From contig NC_003280.10 of the NCBI RefSeq assembly GCF_000002985.6, positions 1 through 64,000 on the forward strand: a DNA stretch of 64,000 nt, in the 5' to 3' direction. Each line of letters starts with the position of its first letter. Within the stretch, counting starts at the first letter, position 1. Positions 12,986-24,347 of this stretch are shown in pieces. A model generated the notes under the pieces. It saw nothing but the letters and a program-made list of their open reading frames with translations, did no database searches and was not told where the DNA came from. Position numbers and translations under genes: made by a program. The stretch comes from Caenorhabditis elegans. Lineage: Eukaryota > Nematoda > Chromadorea > Rhabditida > Rhabditidae.

Positions 12986-15858
12986 ATGACTGTAACTTAT
13001 TCACTCGATGTTGCTTCTTCTTCTTTTTTCTGCTTATACAAACTACTATTTCGATGGAAGGTGTGCTAAACATTGCAGATATTTTGTTTCATTAAATTTT
13101 TAGGGGTCAATCTGGAAATCGGTGTGGGCTGAGCTTGTAGTTTGGCTTTGTCTTTATGCAGTGCTTAGTGTTATTTATCGATGCCTTTTAACAATGAAGC
13201 AAAGAGCGTAAGTACTGTTTTCAAAAATAAACCGGGAGTCTGACTTTCAGAACGTTCGAAGATCTTTGTATATTTTTTGATACTTATTCCAATTTCATTC
13301 CAATTACATTCATGCTTGGATTTTATGTCTCTGCTGTTTTCACACGATGGTGGCAGATTTTCGACAACATAGGGTGGATTGACACGTAAATGACTTAGTC
13401 GTATTACGATTATAATATCTAAATAATTCTAGGCCTTGTCTTTGGATAACTCAATATATCAAAGGGGAAACAGAGCGAGCAAAGTGTGTGAGAAGAAATT
13501 GTATAAGATACTCAATTCTTACACAGGCTATGGTAAATCTGTGTGTAAGCCTAACTAATAACAATAGTCTTTTTGAAGGTGTACCGTGACGTTGCAGCAA
13601 GCGTTCGCAAACGTTTCCCCACTTTCAATCATTTAGTTACTGCTGGCTTGATGACAGAAAAAGAAATGGCCGAGTTCGAGTCTATCCCTAGTCCACACGC
13701 AAAATATTGGCAGCCAATGCATTGGTTGTTTTCGATGATCACTTTAGCGCGAGACGAAGGAATGATTTCAAGTGATATCATATATGTAGACTTGATGGAG
13801 GTACATAATTCAGAAGATTTTTAAAGAGTAATAAATAATAAGTTTCAGAAAATGCGCCAATTTCGTGTCAACATTCTTTCATTAACATTATTTGATTGGG
13901 TTCCTGTCCCTCTTGTTTATACACAAGTTGTCCATCTTGCAGTACGATCGTATTTCCTGATAGCGTTGTTTGGTAGACAGTATCTCCATCCGGAGAGCAA
14001 CCGTTTAAATGACTTTAAGCAAACTATTGATTTATATGTACCAATTATGTCACTTCTCCAATTTATATTTTTCATTGGGTGGATGAAAGTTGCCGAAGTG
14101 CTTCTCAATCCTTTGGGAGAGGATGATGACGATTTTGAATGCAATTGGATACTTGACAGAAATTTACAGGTAAACGATTAACATAATCAAGATTTATTAT
14201 TATTATTTAATACGTTTATTGAAAAGTGAAAATGATAGAAAAATTTGATTATTTAATTCAATTTTAAGTTAGAAAAATATCCTACACATTTTCTGAAGAA
14301 GTGTCGTAAATGGGGAAACTTTTTAAACATGTACGTTCCAAACATGTGCGTTCCAAAGTTCCGAAAAAAAATTTGTGTAGTACCAAATATTAAAGAATTT
14401 TCTTCATTCTTAAAATAGTCGTCTTGATATACTTCTGATATGATAGTAAGTATTGAAACATTAACTACACTTTTTCAGTTATTTTTTATTCGCGATACCA
14501 TCCATTTAATAAAATAAGGGAGTTCATCTACACCTGTGCCCTTCTATCAAACTTGATTGAAGTATATTATTTTTAGGTGGGATTGATGGTTGTTGATACT
14601 GCATATAACCGTTATCCAACTCTTGAAAAAGATCAGTTCTGGGAGGACGCAATTGCGGAGCCTCTTTACACTGCAGAGAGTGCGATGAGACCTCTGAATC
14701 CACAAGTCGGATCTTGTGCGGATATGTAATTGAGTGAATTTGTTCCAAACAATTGATTTTCATGTTCAGGCCAACCGAAGAAGAGCCTTTCATGGTTCGT
14801 CCACGAAGACGGACGCTGTCCAGAATGTCACACTGGGATGGCGACATGGAAGATACTGATGTTGTTCCGGTTGTGGGTCTGAAACACACGCGTGATAATA
14901 GTAATTATGCTTCTGGCGAATCTCTAGCATTTTCGAATAGCTTTGCCAATGGTGGTAGGAAACTGAGTGAGATGTTTCGAAGAATGAGAGCTGGGAGCAG
15001 AATTGGTGATAGGTATAGGAAACGCAACTCGTCAGCACAAGACTTTGAAAATGGAATGGCAAAGTTTGTTTCATGAAAATATGAATGTTATTTATTATTT
15101 CGGCTATTTACAGAAAAAACAGTATTGATGAAAATGCAGATATTCACAGTAATAGGCTCGATCAAGCATCCGGTACACCAAAATCAGGAAGGCTTTGGAG
15201 TTCGATGCCTCAAACACAATTGGAAGAAATGCTTAAGGTTTGTTTATTCACTGGATTTATTCACTGGCGCTTTCACGTAATTTCGAGACTGCAAATTTGA
15301 ACTTTTAAAACAATATTCGGAGAAGACCATTTTCGAGCTAATCTAGCGTTAGTTTTAAAAAATGTTTTAAGTTTTTTTTTCAATCACAATGGTGATTGAA
15401 AATCTCAGAAAAGTAGAGTACTTGCGTTCATACTTAACGCATTTCTCATATTTTTATAGAATTACACGCCGATAAACAAATAGTTAAGACATTTCAGAAT
15501 AAAAACTTTAACTCTCCTGTCAAATACAACACTGATGGGATGAAAGACCGAGAGCTTCAAAATCCAACACCAATCACTGATCACATTGATTTGCCTTTGC
15601 ATGTGGCGAGTAGTCAATCATGGTTTAACGAAAGTTTACCAGTAATCAAAGAGGAGGAAGAAGCTAAAAGAAAATCCAACACGGATACAGGTAGACATAG
15701 TCAATTTTGTCAAAAAAAATTAAATGAGTTTTTCAGAGTCTCCAAAGTCTAGTAAGCATTCAAGTATGTCAATCAGAAGATCGGAATTGAGAAGATCATC
15801 ATCTTCAGGTAGTGATCTAGGCAAGTCTGGAAAGCGGGAGAGAAAGAAGAGCGAGTGA
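12986..15858 (+). CDS. Bestrophin-family chloride channel (plus-strand paralogue)
   Basis: Eleven exons in phase: 12986-13060, 13104-13207, 13251-13385, 13433-13532, 13579-13800, 13849-14169, 14577-14725, 14770-15063, 15114-15237, 15498-15690 and 15737-15858, giving 612 residues. It starts MTVTYSLDVASS and contains RWKGSIWKSVWAEL, FIPITFMLGFYVSAVFTRWW and the calcium-clasp block NPLGEDDDDFECNW, followed by ILDRNLQVGLMVVD. About four membrane spans are expected, with a long cytosolic C-tail rich in Arg and Ser (MSIRRSELRRSSSSGSD) that could be phosphorylated. Compared with the minus paralogue it has extra introns in the N-terminal half, but the exon encoding VGLMVVD...GSCADM is 149 bp in both. 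The donor of exon 8 is a choice: 15063 was preferred over a longer intron from about 15013. Confidence 0.9.
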
Positions 15859-16022
15859 TTTTTGAACAGTATGATAAAATATTTTTTGTTTCTCTTTTCA
15901 CTCTAAACTGAAGATCCCTTTCATTTCATTTTTACATATTTATTATATTTTAAATTTCAAATTGCTTAATTAATTTTCTATTTTTTAATAAACAATTGTG
16001 TAAATATATATATTTTTTAATA
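15859..16022. other. 3' flank of bestrophin and Tc3 target site
   Basis: AT-rich tail with AATAAA-like signals near 15987. It ends in TA at 16021-16022, the target duplicated by the Tc3 insertion. Confidence 0.6.
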
Positions 16023-16484
16023 CAGTGTGGGAAAGTTCTATAGGACCCCCCCTAATTTGAAGGTTTGAGGAACTTCCGAAAATTTTTTTGAAAAACTGCT
16101 AATGCCATTCGTTTTTAAATTGAAAAAAACCTATATACATTTTTTTCCAGAAGTTTATCTCAAAAACTGAGGTCGCGCTGGAAAAAACGTCAAAATCCAG
16201 TGTGAAACTTCTATAGGACCCCCCGTTTTTTTTCACGATTTTTACTAAAATCAACAGATTTTGGAATTTTTGACAAAGCTCAAATCAAGTTTGAGTTAGA
16301 AATGAGTTCATATAAGCAGTTTTGACTTTAAAAATTAATACGAAATGTTCTCGTGGGATCTCCAGACTGGTTCTGATTCTTCCGATCTTTGATGTTCAAG
16401 TCTGTTTCAAGCTTCCTGGTGCTCTCGGTAATGCCAAAACTTGATAAACTCTCTTTAACAAGTTCCTACTAAAATTCCTAGCAC
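16023..16484 (+). repeat. Tc3 left terminal inverted repeat
   Basis: 462 bp, the reverse complement of 17896-18357 with very few mismatches. The outer end carries the transposase-binding site CAGTGTGGGAAAGTTCTATA. Confidence 0.95.
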
Positions 16485-16601
16485 ACACACCATAAACATT
16501 TTTACGCCATCCCCAAGAAACCAGTCAGAAACAGCGTATTAACAAGTTGCAGTTATTTTTGATCAACAACAGAACATTCATATACTAAAATCAAGAAAGG
16601 A

Positions 16602-17639
16602 TCAATAGTTAATCGGGTTTCCTTGTGTGCGGATGATCTCAAACAGTCTGTCCTCCATTGATCTGACCAAACTTTTCAGCTGGTTGTCCGGAATAGACTT
16701 CCAAGCGTCGAGAATTCCTTGCTTCAACGATGCAACTGTTGGGTAAGTCTTGTTCTGAGCATACACGATACGGACAAGAATCCCCCACAAATTTTCGATT
16801 GGATTGAGATCAGGACTTCGAGCTGGCCAATCAAGAAGGTTGATCTTCTTGAGCTTGAAATAGTCGCGGGTTGAGTTGCTCACATGGATTGTCGCATTAT
16901 CCTGCTGAAATCTAAAGTTTTTTCTGGAGTAGTGACGAAGATATTTGGAGAGCTCCAGTTCCAAGACGTTCTGATAGTCAGTGCTGTTCATCTTGCTACT
17001 GACGAACTGTATCTCAAGCTTCTTCTTCTCCGTGAACGCTCCCCAAACCATCACCGTTCCTCCTCCAAAATTACGTCTCGAAAAAACCATTGGTTCCTTG
17101 CGCAAATCGCGCCAATAGTAGCGGCAACCGTCAGGCCCATCGAGATTGAATTTCTTTTCATCGGAGAAGACAACCTAAAACAATGATCCTAATTATTCAC
17201 TCTTGCTTTTTTAAATTCTCACTTTACTCCAATTCGTTCCCATATTGTTCTTAGCAAATTCCAATCGCTTGAGTTTATGGTCTGCAGAGAGTAACGGAGC
17301 AGGGCGAAGTTTCTGACGAACGATTACACCAGATCGTTTGATGACATTGAGGATGGTCCTTTTTGAAGCAGACAATTGAAGCTCATTGCGAATATCTCTT
17401 GCCGTCTTACAGGAGTTGGAGGCAGCACGAATCACATTTCGTTCGTCACGCACGGAGAGAGCTTTGCGACGAGGAGCTCTTTTAGATGTACCGTAGCTCA
17501 CCGGATCCTTCAGATACACGCGAATACAGTGTCGAGAACGGGAAATTTTCCTACTCATTTCATGCAGGGACACATTGAGCAATTTCATAACATCCAGCTG
17601 AGCGCGTTCAGTGTCCGAAAGGGCAGATCCTCGAGGCAT
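16602..17639 (-). CDS. tc3a: Tc3 transposase (Tc3A)
   Basis: Two exons, 17223-17639 and 16602-17174, around a 48-bp intron, give 329 residues, the known Tc3A length. The N-terminal half is the bipartite paired-like helix-turn-helix DNA-binding region (MPRGSALSDTERAQLDVMKL..., then a basic linker GTSKRAPRRKALSVRDERN). The catalytic DD34E triad is visible: the first Asp in VFSDEKKFN, the second in FRFQQDNATIH, and the Glu in SPDLNPIENLWG. The enzyme binds the inverted repeats, cuts the element out and inserts it at TA. No frameshift or early stop is present, so the copy could encode active protein. In the reference strain Tc3 is known to be silenced in the germ line by RNAi-linked mechanisms. 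Confidence 0.97.
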
Positions 17640-17895
17640 TGCAAGTTAGACTGCTTTCGAAGTAAGCTTTCCAGCCTCTATATGTGTGCCACAACACATG
17701 CCACAATTCCACATTTAATAATTCACGCAAAAAATAGTAAATAACATCTGTGAGGGACAATTTAACTTGAAATATTGGTCCCATGGAACCTTGTAATCAA
17801 AGAAAAACGATTTGATTCCTGATAAGCCTTCCATTGTTTCCTGCTGCATATTTTGCCAAATCAGCTTGACTACACAGTCGAAACATCTAAAGTGC

Positions 17896-18357
17896 GTGCT
17901 AGGAATTTTAGTAGGAACTTGTTAAAGAGAGTTTATCAAGTTTTGGCATTACCGAGAGCACCAGGAAGCTTGAAACAGACTTGAACATCAAAGATCGGAA
18001 GAATCAGAACCAGTCTGGAGATCCCACGAGAACATTTCGTATTAATTTTTAAAGTCAAAACTGCTTATATGAACTCATTTCTAACTCAAACTTGATTTGA
18101 GCTTTGTCAAAAATTCCAAAATCTGTTGATTTTAGTAAAAATCGTGAAAAAAAACGGGGGGTCCTATAGAAGTTTCACACTGGATTTTGACGTTTTTTCC
18201 AGCGCGACCTCAGTTTTTGAGATAAACTTCTGGAAAAAAATGTATATAGGTTTTTTTCAATTTAAAAACGAACGGCATTAGCAGTTTTTCGAAAAAATTT
18301 TCGGAAGTTCCTCAAACCTTCAAATTAGGGGGGGTCCTATAGAACTTTCCCACACTG
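17896..18357 (-). repeat. Tc3 right terminal inverted repeat
   Basis: 462 bp, the partner of the left repeat. The inner boundary is set by GTGCTAGGAATTTTAG, matching CTAAAATTCCTAGCAC on the left side. Confidence 0.95.
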
Positions 18358-18359
18358 TA

Positions 18360-19537
18360 TATTGCAAATACATGACATAAATTTAGATGCAGGGCAAAAA
18401 CTATAGATCAAAATTTTCTATTGCACTTTTTATGTATAATCAATAAAAATTGAAAAAATAAAAAACTTTGTAAGTTGATGCCGAAACATTTCAGTTTCTA
18501 CCAAAATCGTTCGATTTTATACTGATCAGTTTTGATCACTTTCTGGTAAATTTCGAAATTCGCGTTTTTTTCAGTTTTAGAGTTAGAATATTAGTTACTA
18601 ACAAGTTTAGCAATTTTGAAGGATTTCTTCAAAAAAAACTGCTCAAAGGACTTTGCTGCAAACATACTCAAATTTGCAGCAAAGTCCTTTGAGCAGTTTT
18701 TTTTTTGAAGAAATCCTTGATTTTTCCTTATTTTCTCCTTATTTTCTAATTTTATTTTCTAATAAATCCTTATTTTCTAATTTTTCGTAAAAAATTATTA
18801 AAATTTCAAATTTTTGGAAACAATTGTTTTTTTTTCAGTAATTGACCATATTTTTGACCTTCTTGTACGTGAATGCTTTCCTTTCCTCTATTAGGGTGTG
18901 TGACTGCGTGTGTGTGTGAGAGTGTGTGTATGTGTGTACGTGCGTGTGTTCCCTGGCGCGGTGGTGGTGTTGGCCACACGGCCCTGCGACCCCCATAAAA
19001 ACTCGGTTCGATAGAGAGACACACGGGAATGTGAGAGAGTATGACGATTCGAGAGACGCAGACGCACGAGGAGAAACACACGTCACGCGAAACACGTTCG
19101 CGTCGCGTCGATGAGCGCGCGCACACGTCCACATCGTTGCCTGGATGAGTGGGTTTTTGGTCCGCACACACGAACTGTTTTTTTTTAATTCTTGTCTTCC
19201 CTAGTAGTGAAGAGTTTTCCAAATTTCCAAGTATGTAGTTTTAAGTTTCTGATTAAGAAAAATATTATTCATGTGTTTTGAAAGTTTGTCAGAAAAATCA
19301 ATATATAATATTTTTAGACGCCATGATTTTCAACCAAATAATAAGTTTAATTTTTTTTGTGAATCTAACTTATTGATTTCTGTGTAATATTTTCAATCGG
19401 TGTGTTTTTTACTACATTGATATCTACATTGATATATCTACATTGATACATTGATATTTTTCGTAAAAAATTTTTTTACTCCATTTTACTACATTTTACT
19501 ACAATTTACTACATTGATATAAATGATGATTTTTCAG
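18360..19537. promoter_or_regulatory. Upstream region of the GMEB-type gene with a GC-rich island and a hairpin
   Basis: Starts with AT-rich DNA and a near-perfect fold-back at 18619-18718. Then comes a GT/CA-rich and CpG-rich island at about 18895-19140, containing GTGTGTGTGAGAGTGTGTG and a GCG/CGCG cluster. A direct-repeat patch with CTACATTGATA units follows at 19411-19520. It ends in TTTTTCAG immediately before ATG. The island is a strong promoter candidate in otherwise AT-rich DNA. Confidence 0.55.
18619..18718. repeat. Long near-perfect hairpin
   Basis: Arms of about 46 bp: AAGGATTTCTTC, a poly-A run, then ACTGCTCAAAGGACTTTGCTGCAAA, against its complement. The loop is only about 8 bp (CATACTCA). 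The only visible difference is the length of the poly-A/poly-T run. It lies 260 bp from Tc3 but is unrelated to it. Confidence 0.85.
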
Positions 19538-21842
19538 ATGAAAAGAATACTCTCAGATGGAGTCAATGAGCCAAAACTATGCAAATTCATAAAAGAAGAA
19601 TCACCACATAAAGTTAAACAGGAACCATATGATGATGAAGACCTTGTACATTTGGGATCCGAATCAATTCCATCACCAACTTCATCCACTTCGCCTCCAT
19701 TTCCTACAGAACCTGCGGTTCAAACAATTAAACTTCCCAAATATATGGAGGTAACCATACACTTTTCATATATGTGTAACATGGGGCGGAAATGTGAACT
19801 GTTCATCGAGACCGAAAAAATAATATTTTCAATGATTACTTTTGGTAAACTTTTCAAAACAAAATTGGCAATTTTTTCTTACAACTTCAAATTGTTATTT
19901 ATTTCCGATTCATCTTTATAACTTCAATAATTTATTTGAGAATTCTATTCAATGCTATTAAAGTCAAAAATTTGCGAAACGTGGTTTTGCCCGAGTTCTC
20001 TGAAACTTTCTGAATTTGGAGGAGTATAGAAAATGGTTCGTAATTTTTTGCAAAAAAGTTTCAAAAGGCTGATTAGGCCACGCCCTTTTTAGAGAGTTAC
20101 TCGTCTTCTAAAAAGTGTCACTGGTTTTCTTGATTCGTTTTCTCTAATGTTAAGTACATAATGACATAAATCAAACAAAAAACAATACAGTGTTCTTGGT
20201 AAACGAGAAACTGAGTGCATTTTTTAAAAAAATGTGAAAAAGTATTGGTAAATTGCTAAAATTTTGAAAAATATAAGATTTTGAGGAAATTCAAAGCAAT
20301 GTCGCATGGTCCGACCTCAACCCCTACATTGGTCCGACCCCTATACGAGTAATTAAAATAAAATTAAAGTATAAAAAATGTAGGAAAAAAAAATTTTTTT
20401 GGTCGAATTCCAAACTTATGAGTGGAAAAAACTGAGAAAAAAATGCGGATGGTGCTCTCTTTTGTTGAAACTTTCAACGAAAGCCTTTAAAAAACCGCTG
20501 AAAGCGTCCAAGGAATGTCTAAAAATTAGAATGCCGCTGTGAAATTTAGTAAGCGATCAAAAAAGTTAAGCAATTTACTCAAATTATTTCAGTTAAAATG
20601 TGGTGCCCTCGTTGCTCGACTTCACACTGAATTGTTTATTTGTCCTGGAATTCGAGAAAAATGCATCGAAGTACTAGGTCGGTCAGAGAGTATTACATAA
20701 GTGTCATTGATTATTCACAGACTGTCCCGGAGAGTTATTGACACCTGTTGAGTTTACAATCAAGGCTGAAAAGAGCAAGCAAAAAGACTGGAAAGGAGCG
20801 ATAAAGCATAATGGAAGGATGTTAAGGTATGCTTCTTGTAGTTTTCAACTCTTAAAAACAGAACAATTTAACAGAACACTCATGGAATTCAAACAATTGG
20901 ATTTTTATAATCATCATGAGATGTGTTCATTCAAGTGTCATTCTCGAAACTATATCACAAAAAACGGTGGATCTGTTCCAAAACTTCCACCAAAAAATGT
21001 TCAACGTCGTCACTCTTCTGCATCAACAACATCAAACGTTTCACAAACAGCGATTAATCAATTACTTCAAGGAGAGCTGATTAAAAATCCAAATTTTCTA
21101 GCTGCGTTCGCTGCTCATTGTACTGCTGAAAATCAGAAACGACAAGAAGAAGCTGAGAGAAAGTTGCAAGAAAAACAAAACGCCATCAAGTGTCTGATGG
21201 AAACCGACTCGGTCACGTTCTGGAATCAAACGATACAATCAAAAACGTCTACTGTCGTTTTGGATCGAATTTCTATGGAGCTCGGTTCGTTGGCTCAGAA
21301 TCTGATTTCTGGTCGTGATTTTGCGGCGAGTTCGTCTAAAATCATCCAGGTACTTCAAGTTCTCGGCTTGTCGGACACCGTTTCTCGGGAAATGTGTGGT
21401 CAATTCATTCTTCCATCGTCCGTGTCAACTAATGTTGATGGTAAGGAATTCGATCCTTTTAATTCTATCTGAAGATTAGTTAAAAGTGGAGTACCGTAAT
21501 CTCCTTTTTAAGCCCAACATGACCCAACACTACTGAATTTCGCAATAAAACTTTTTGGAAATTTCTCAGAAAAAAGTTATGGCGATTCAAAGTTCTGCAA
21601 AAAAAAGACTCAATTTCAGCTAAAATCACAACTTTTACCATTTTCTCCTTGTCGCAGCTTCTCGAATTTAATAATATAATCTTTCAGGGCAAAGCTCATT
21701 AGACGCACAACTACCGGTTCAACATTTGCCGTCAAAAGAAATGAAAGCCGTTGACCCAATCGAAAAATCACCAAATGATAATAACAATGAAACTCTCAGC
21801 TCTTCTGAGAAACTCGAACTCATGATCAGAAACGCGCTCTGA
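19538..21842 (+). CDS. gmeb-1: SAND-domain transcription factor, GMEB type
   Basis: Exons 19538-19750, 20593-20677, 20721-20826, 20875-21440 and 21688-21842 give 374 residues. The start follows TTTTTCAG directly. Exons 2-4 encode a SAND domain (about residues 72-160): LKCGALVARLHTELFICPG, IREKCIEVLDCPGELLTPVEF, KDWKGAIKHNGRMLRTLMEF and LDFYNHHEMCSFKCHSRN. It has the KDWK DNA-contact motif and the trailing zinc-coordinating Cys/His set that mark the glucocorticoid modulatory element binding family. The N-terminal part is acidic and rich in Ser/Pro; a Glu/Lys-rich coiled-coil stretch follows the SAND domain (ENQKRQEEAERKLQEKQN). A nuclear DNA-binding role is expected. The gene name is from memory (C01B12.2). 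Confidence 0.88.
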
Positions 21843-23121
21843 TCGAACATTCATACTCTAACACATTCCTCTTCACATCTCCAGATGATTATTCATGTCC
21901 ATCATTTTATCATTAAATATCTCATTCTATACTCTCTTCTCGCTTTATTGTTTCTCGCTCACTCCCTACCCACCATTACATAACATCTCTGAAATTTCAA
22001 AGTTTTGACATTCTTGGCTGTGCCTTTTCCTCTCAATGATATTTTCCAAATTCCATTATTTTTCCCCCGCCTTTGATTGCTTTTATTGGTTACTTGTTTA
22101 TTGGTATACTTCTCGGTATTCTTTTTAATGTTCTGCATGTTTCATATGGTATAAATTGCATATTACGTTAGACACAAATTACTGCAAACTAAACTCAGTT
22201 TGTCTCAATGGAAATTCGTCGAAACACATGGTGTCAAGCTGTCCCATTACGGTTTGATTTACAAAAAATGTAGATCAAAACAAAATCGGACAGCCCGAAA
22301 CTAGGTGTAAATATACTTATAAGAATTCAAAAAGACCGAATAACATAATAAAACATTCCTAAGAATTTTAGATTTTCTAAAATTTCCAGTCATAGTTTTG
22401 GCAACTTGCCGAATTTTTAAAAAGTATGAGCTTTTGAGAGGATGCAGAATGTTTTTACACAAATAATTAAAAAAAAAAGGAAAGCATAAAAATTTTAGAA
22501 TTTTTTTTTCGGTAGACTTCCAAAGTTATGAGTTACAAAAAATGAGTAATTGTCGCTTTTTGACAGTGCATTTAAAAACATGCAATTTAAAAAAAAACTG
22601 TCAGCTAAGGTGCCGACTGTCAGTGACAGTCTGTCACTTGTTGGTAATTTTTTAATAGATTCTAGCTTACATTGGTATTATTCTGTTCTAAATTATTTGC
22701 TCAAATGAATCATCATTCTCGCTGTGTTGTCATTTTATGGTACTTGTATTATTATCATTATTTAGATAATGAATATACACATATTGGATAGAACATTTTC
22801 CAAAATCAGAACAAAGCCTCATTACAAACTTCAAATTTCATTTTTCAAAACTTTGAATAGAAAATAAATTTGGGTAAATAGTCAGTAATCACCCAATCCC
22901 TTAACATAATATCCACATTATCGAGCTAGTGAAGCTGTTTCTCTGGCAGTGTCCAACCCACTTCTTCGTCTTCACCTCATTCCTTTTCAACTCCGCCCCT
23001 TAAAGGAAGTACTCGTCCATAGCGCATAGGAACAGGCAAGCGATAATGTCTGTGTCTCTATATTTTCACGCACTGTCTAGTGCCGCATCCGTATCCTCTA
23101 GGACACCGGTGCCGTGGCGTC
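21843..23121. other. Intergenic region before the collagen gene
   Basis: No supported gene. It includes the gmeb 3' flank (pyrimidine-rich to about 22080), a half palindrome of the ATGGTGTCAAGCTGTCCCAT family at 22225-22305, a dispersed repeat at 22500-22566, and a CT-rich promoter-like stretch at 22925-23050. Confidence 0.55.
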
Positions 23122-23128
23122 TATAAAA
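23122..23128 (+). promoter_or_regulatory. TATA box of the collagen gene
   Basis: TATAAAA sits about 225 bp before the collagen start codon. A trans-splice acceptor, TTATTTTAG, ends at 23329, so the intervening 170 bp would be the outron. TATA boxes are common in strongly pulsed cuticle-collagen promoters. Confidence 0.6.
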
Positions 23129-23346
23129 GAGAGTACGGGTGTCTTACGCAGTTCGTATCCGATTTTCAGTCCAGTGTCCAAGGAAGACAAGCCGAATGTC
23201 CCATATAAACCGCATTCTTATCTATTCACCCATTCCACCATTATGTTCTTGCTTTGTTCCCATTTCTCGTTTTTCGTTTTTTTTCTCTTAAACTTTAGAT
23301 ATTACTATGTTAATAACCCATTATTTTAGGCAGTCACAACCTAAAA

Positions 23347-24347
23347 ATGATGGAGACTTCGGAGCACAAAGAGCTCCGACGTGTGGCGTTTTTCGCCATT
23401 GTTGTATCTACTGTAGCTGTTATTGCAGCTATTGTAATTCTTCCAATGCTCTATTCATATGTTGCTGGTTTCCAGAGCCATCTTATCATTGAAGCTGATT
23501 TCTGTAAGGTTAGTATAAAACAAACATACGTATTCTATTATACAAGCAACGCTTTTTTAGACTCGGTCTCGTGACATGTGGGCCCAAATCCATGACATAG
23601 ATGGACCACACCTATTCCATCGTCAGAAGCGTCAATACTCTTCACCAAACCCACCAGCTGCCGGTGGATATGGAGCTCCAGTTACGAACTCCGAGCCAGC
23701 TCCAACTTGCTGCTCTTGCCAACAAGGACCAGCCGGACCACCAGGACCACCTGGAGATGACGGAAATGGCGGGCAAGATGGTGTTCGTGGAAACGATGGA
23801 ACTGACGGAAAGGAAGGAAGCCTTTTGGAAAGTGCTATTGTAAATGAACCATGCATTATCTGCCCTCCAGGACCACCAGGACCACAAGGAATGGCAGGAG
23901 CTAAGGGGCCACAAGGACCAAAGGGAGGAAATGGAGATAATGGACCAGATGGAAAGGCTGGAGCCAACGGAATGCAAGGACCACCAGGAATGATGGGCCC
24001 ACCAGGAAGACAAGGAGTAAGTGGACCAAAGGGAGCTCCAGGACGTATCAATCAAATCAATGGACCAGCTGGACCAGCTGGACATAAGGGAGTCCGCGGA
24101 CCACCAGGACCACGCGGAGAAGCTGGACTTGATGGTGGAAACTCTGAAGGACCACAAGGACCACAAGGAGATGCTGGAAGACCAGGACCAGTTGGAGAGC
24201 AAGGACCACAAGGACCAGAGGTATATTTATTTTTATTCGATATATTCAAGGCTTTACATTTATTAATTTCAGGGACCACAAGGACCACCAGGAGAACCAG
24301 GAGGCTGTGAGCATTGCCCAATTCCAAGAACACCACCAGGATATTGA
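23347..24347 (+). CDS. Cuticle collagen
   Basis: Exons 23347-23508, 23561-24220 and 24273-24347 give 298 residues. The protein has the nematode cuticle-collagen plan: a short cytosolic N-terminus with conserved homology box ([19 protein letters not shown]), one membrane anchor, and a furin-type cleavage site (HRQKRQ). A Cys cluster TCCSC follows. Gly-X-Y blocks are interrupted by a segment ending [10 protein letters not shown], and a long triple-helix block ends in [13 protein letters not shown]. The N-terminus is cut by a subtilisin-like protease in the secretory route; the product is disulphide-linked and incorporated into the cuticle. Antisense and +1 frames stay open through the repeats but are not genes. 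I do not recognise which col gene this is. Confidence 0.95.

Larger units (their letters stand above)
16023..18357 (-). mobile_element. Tc3 transposon (Tc1/mariner superfamily), full length
   Basis: The element is exactly 2335 bp and flanked by TA at 16021-16022 and 18358-18359. It starts CAGTGTGGGAAAGTTCTATA and ends with the complement. Terminal inverted repeats of 462 bp span 16023-16484 and 17896-18357 and differ at only a few bases (for example a T/C and an A/G difference about 90-115 bp from each end), so the copy is well preserved. It carries one transposase gene on the minus strand. It lies 164 bp past the bestrophin stop codon. Confidence 0.98.

Noticed and set aside
14790-15074. Antisense frame over a bestrophin exon
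   Set aside because: Shadow of the real + exon 14770-15063.
18806-19222. Minus frames of 110-138 codons with THTHTLSHTH runs
   Set aside because: Generated by GT/CA dinucleotide repeats in the GC-rich promoter island.
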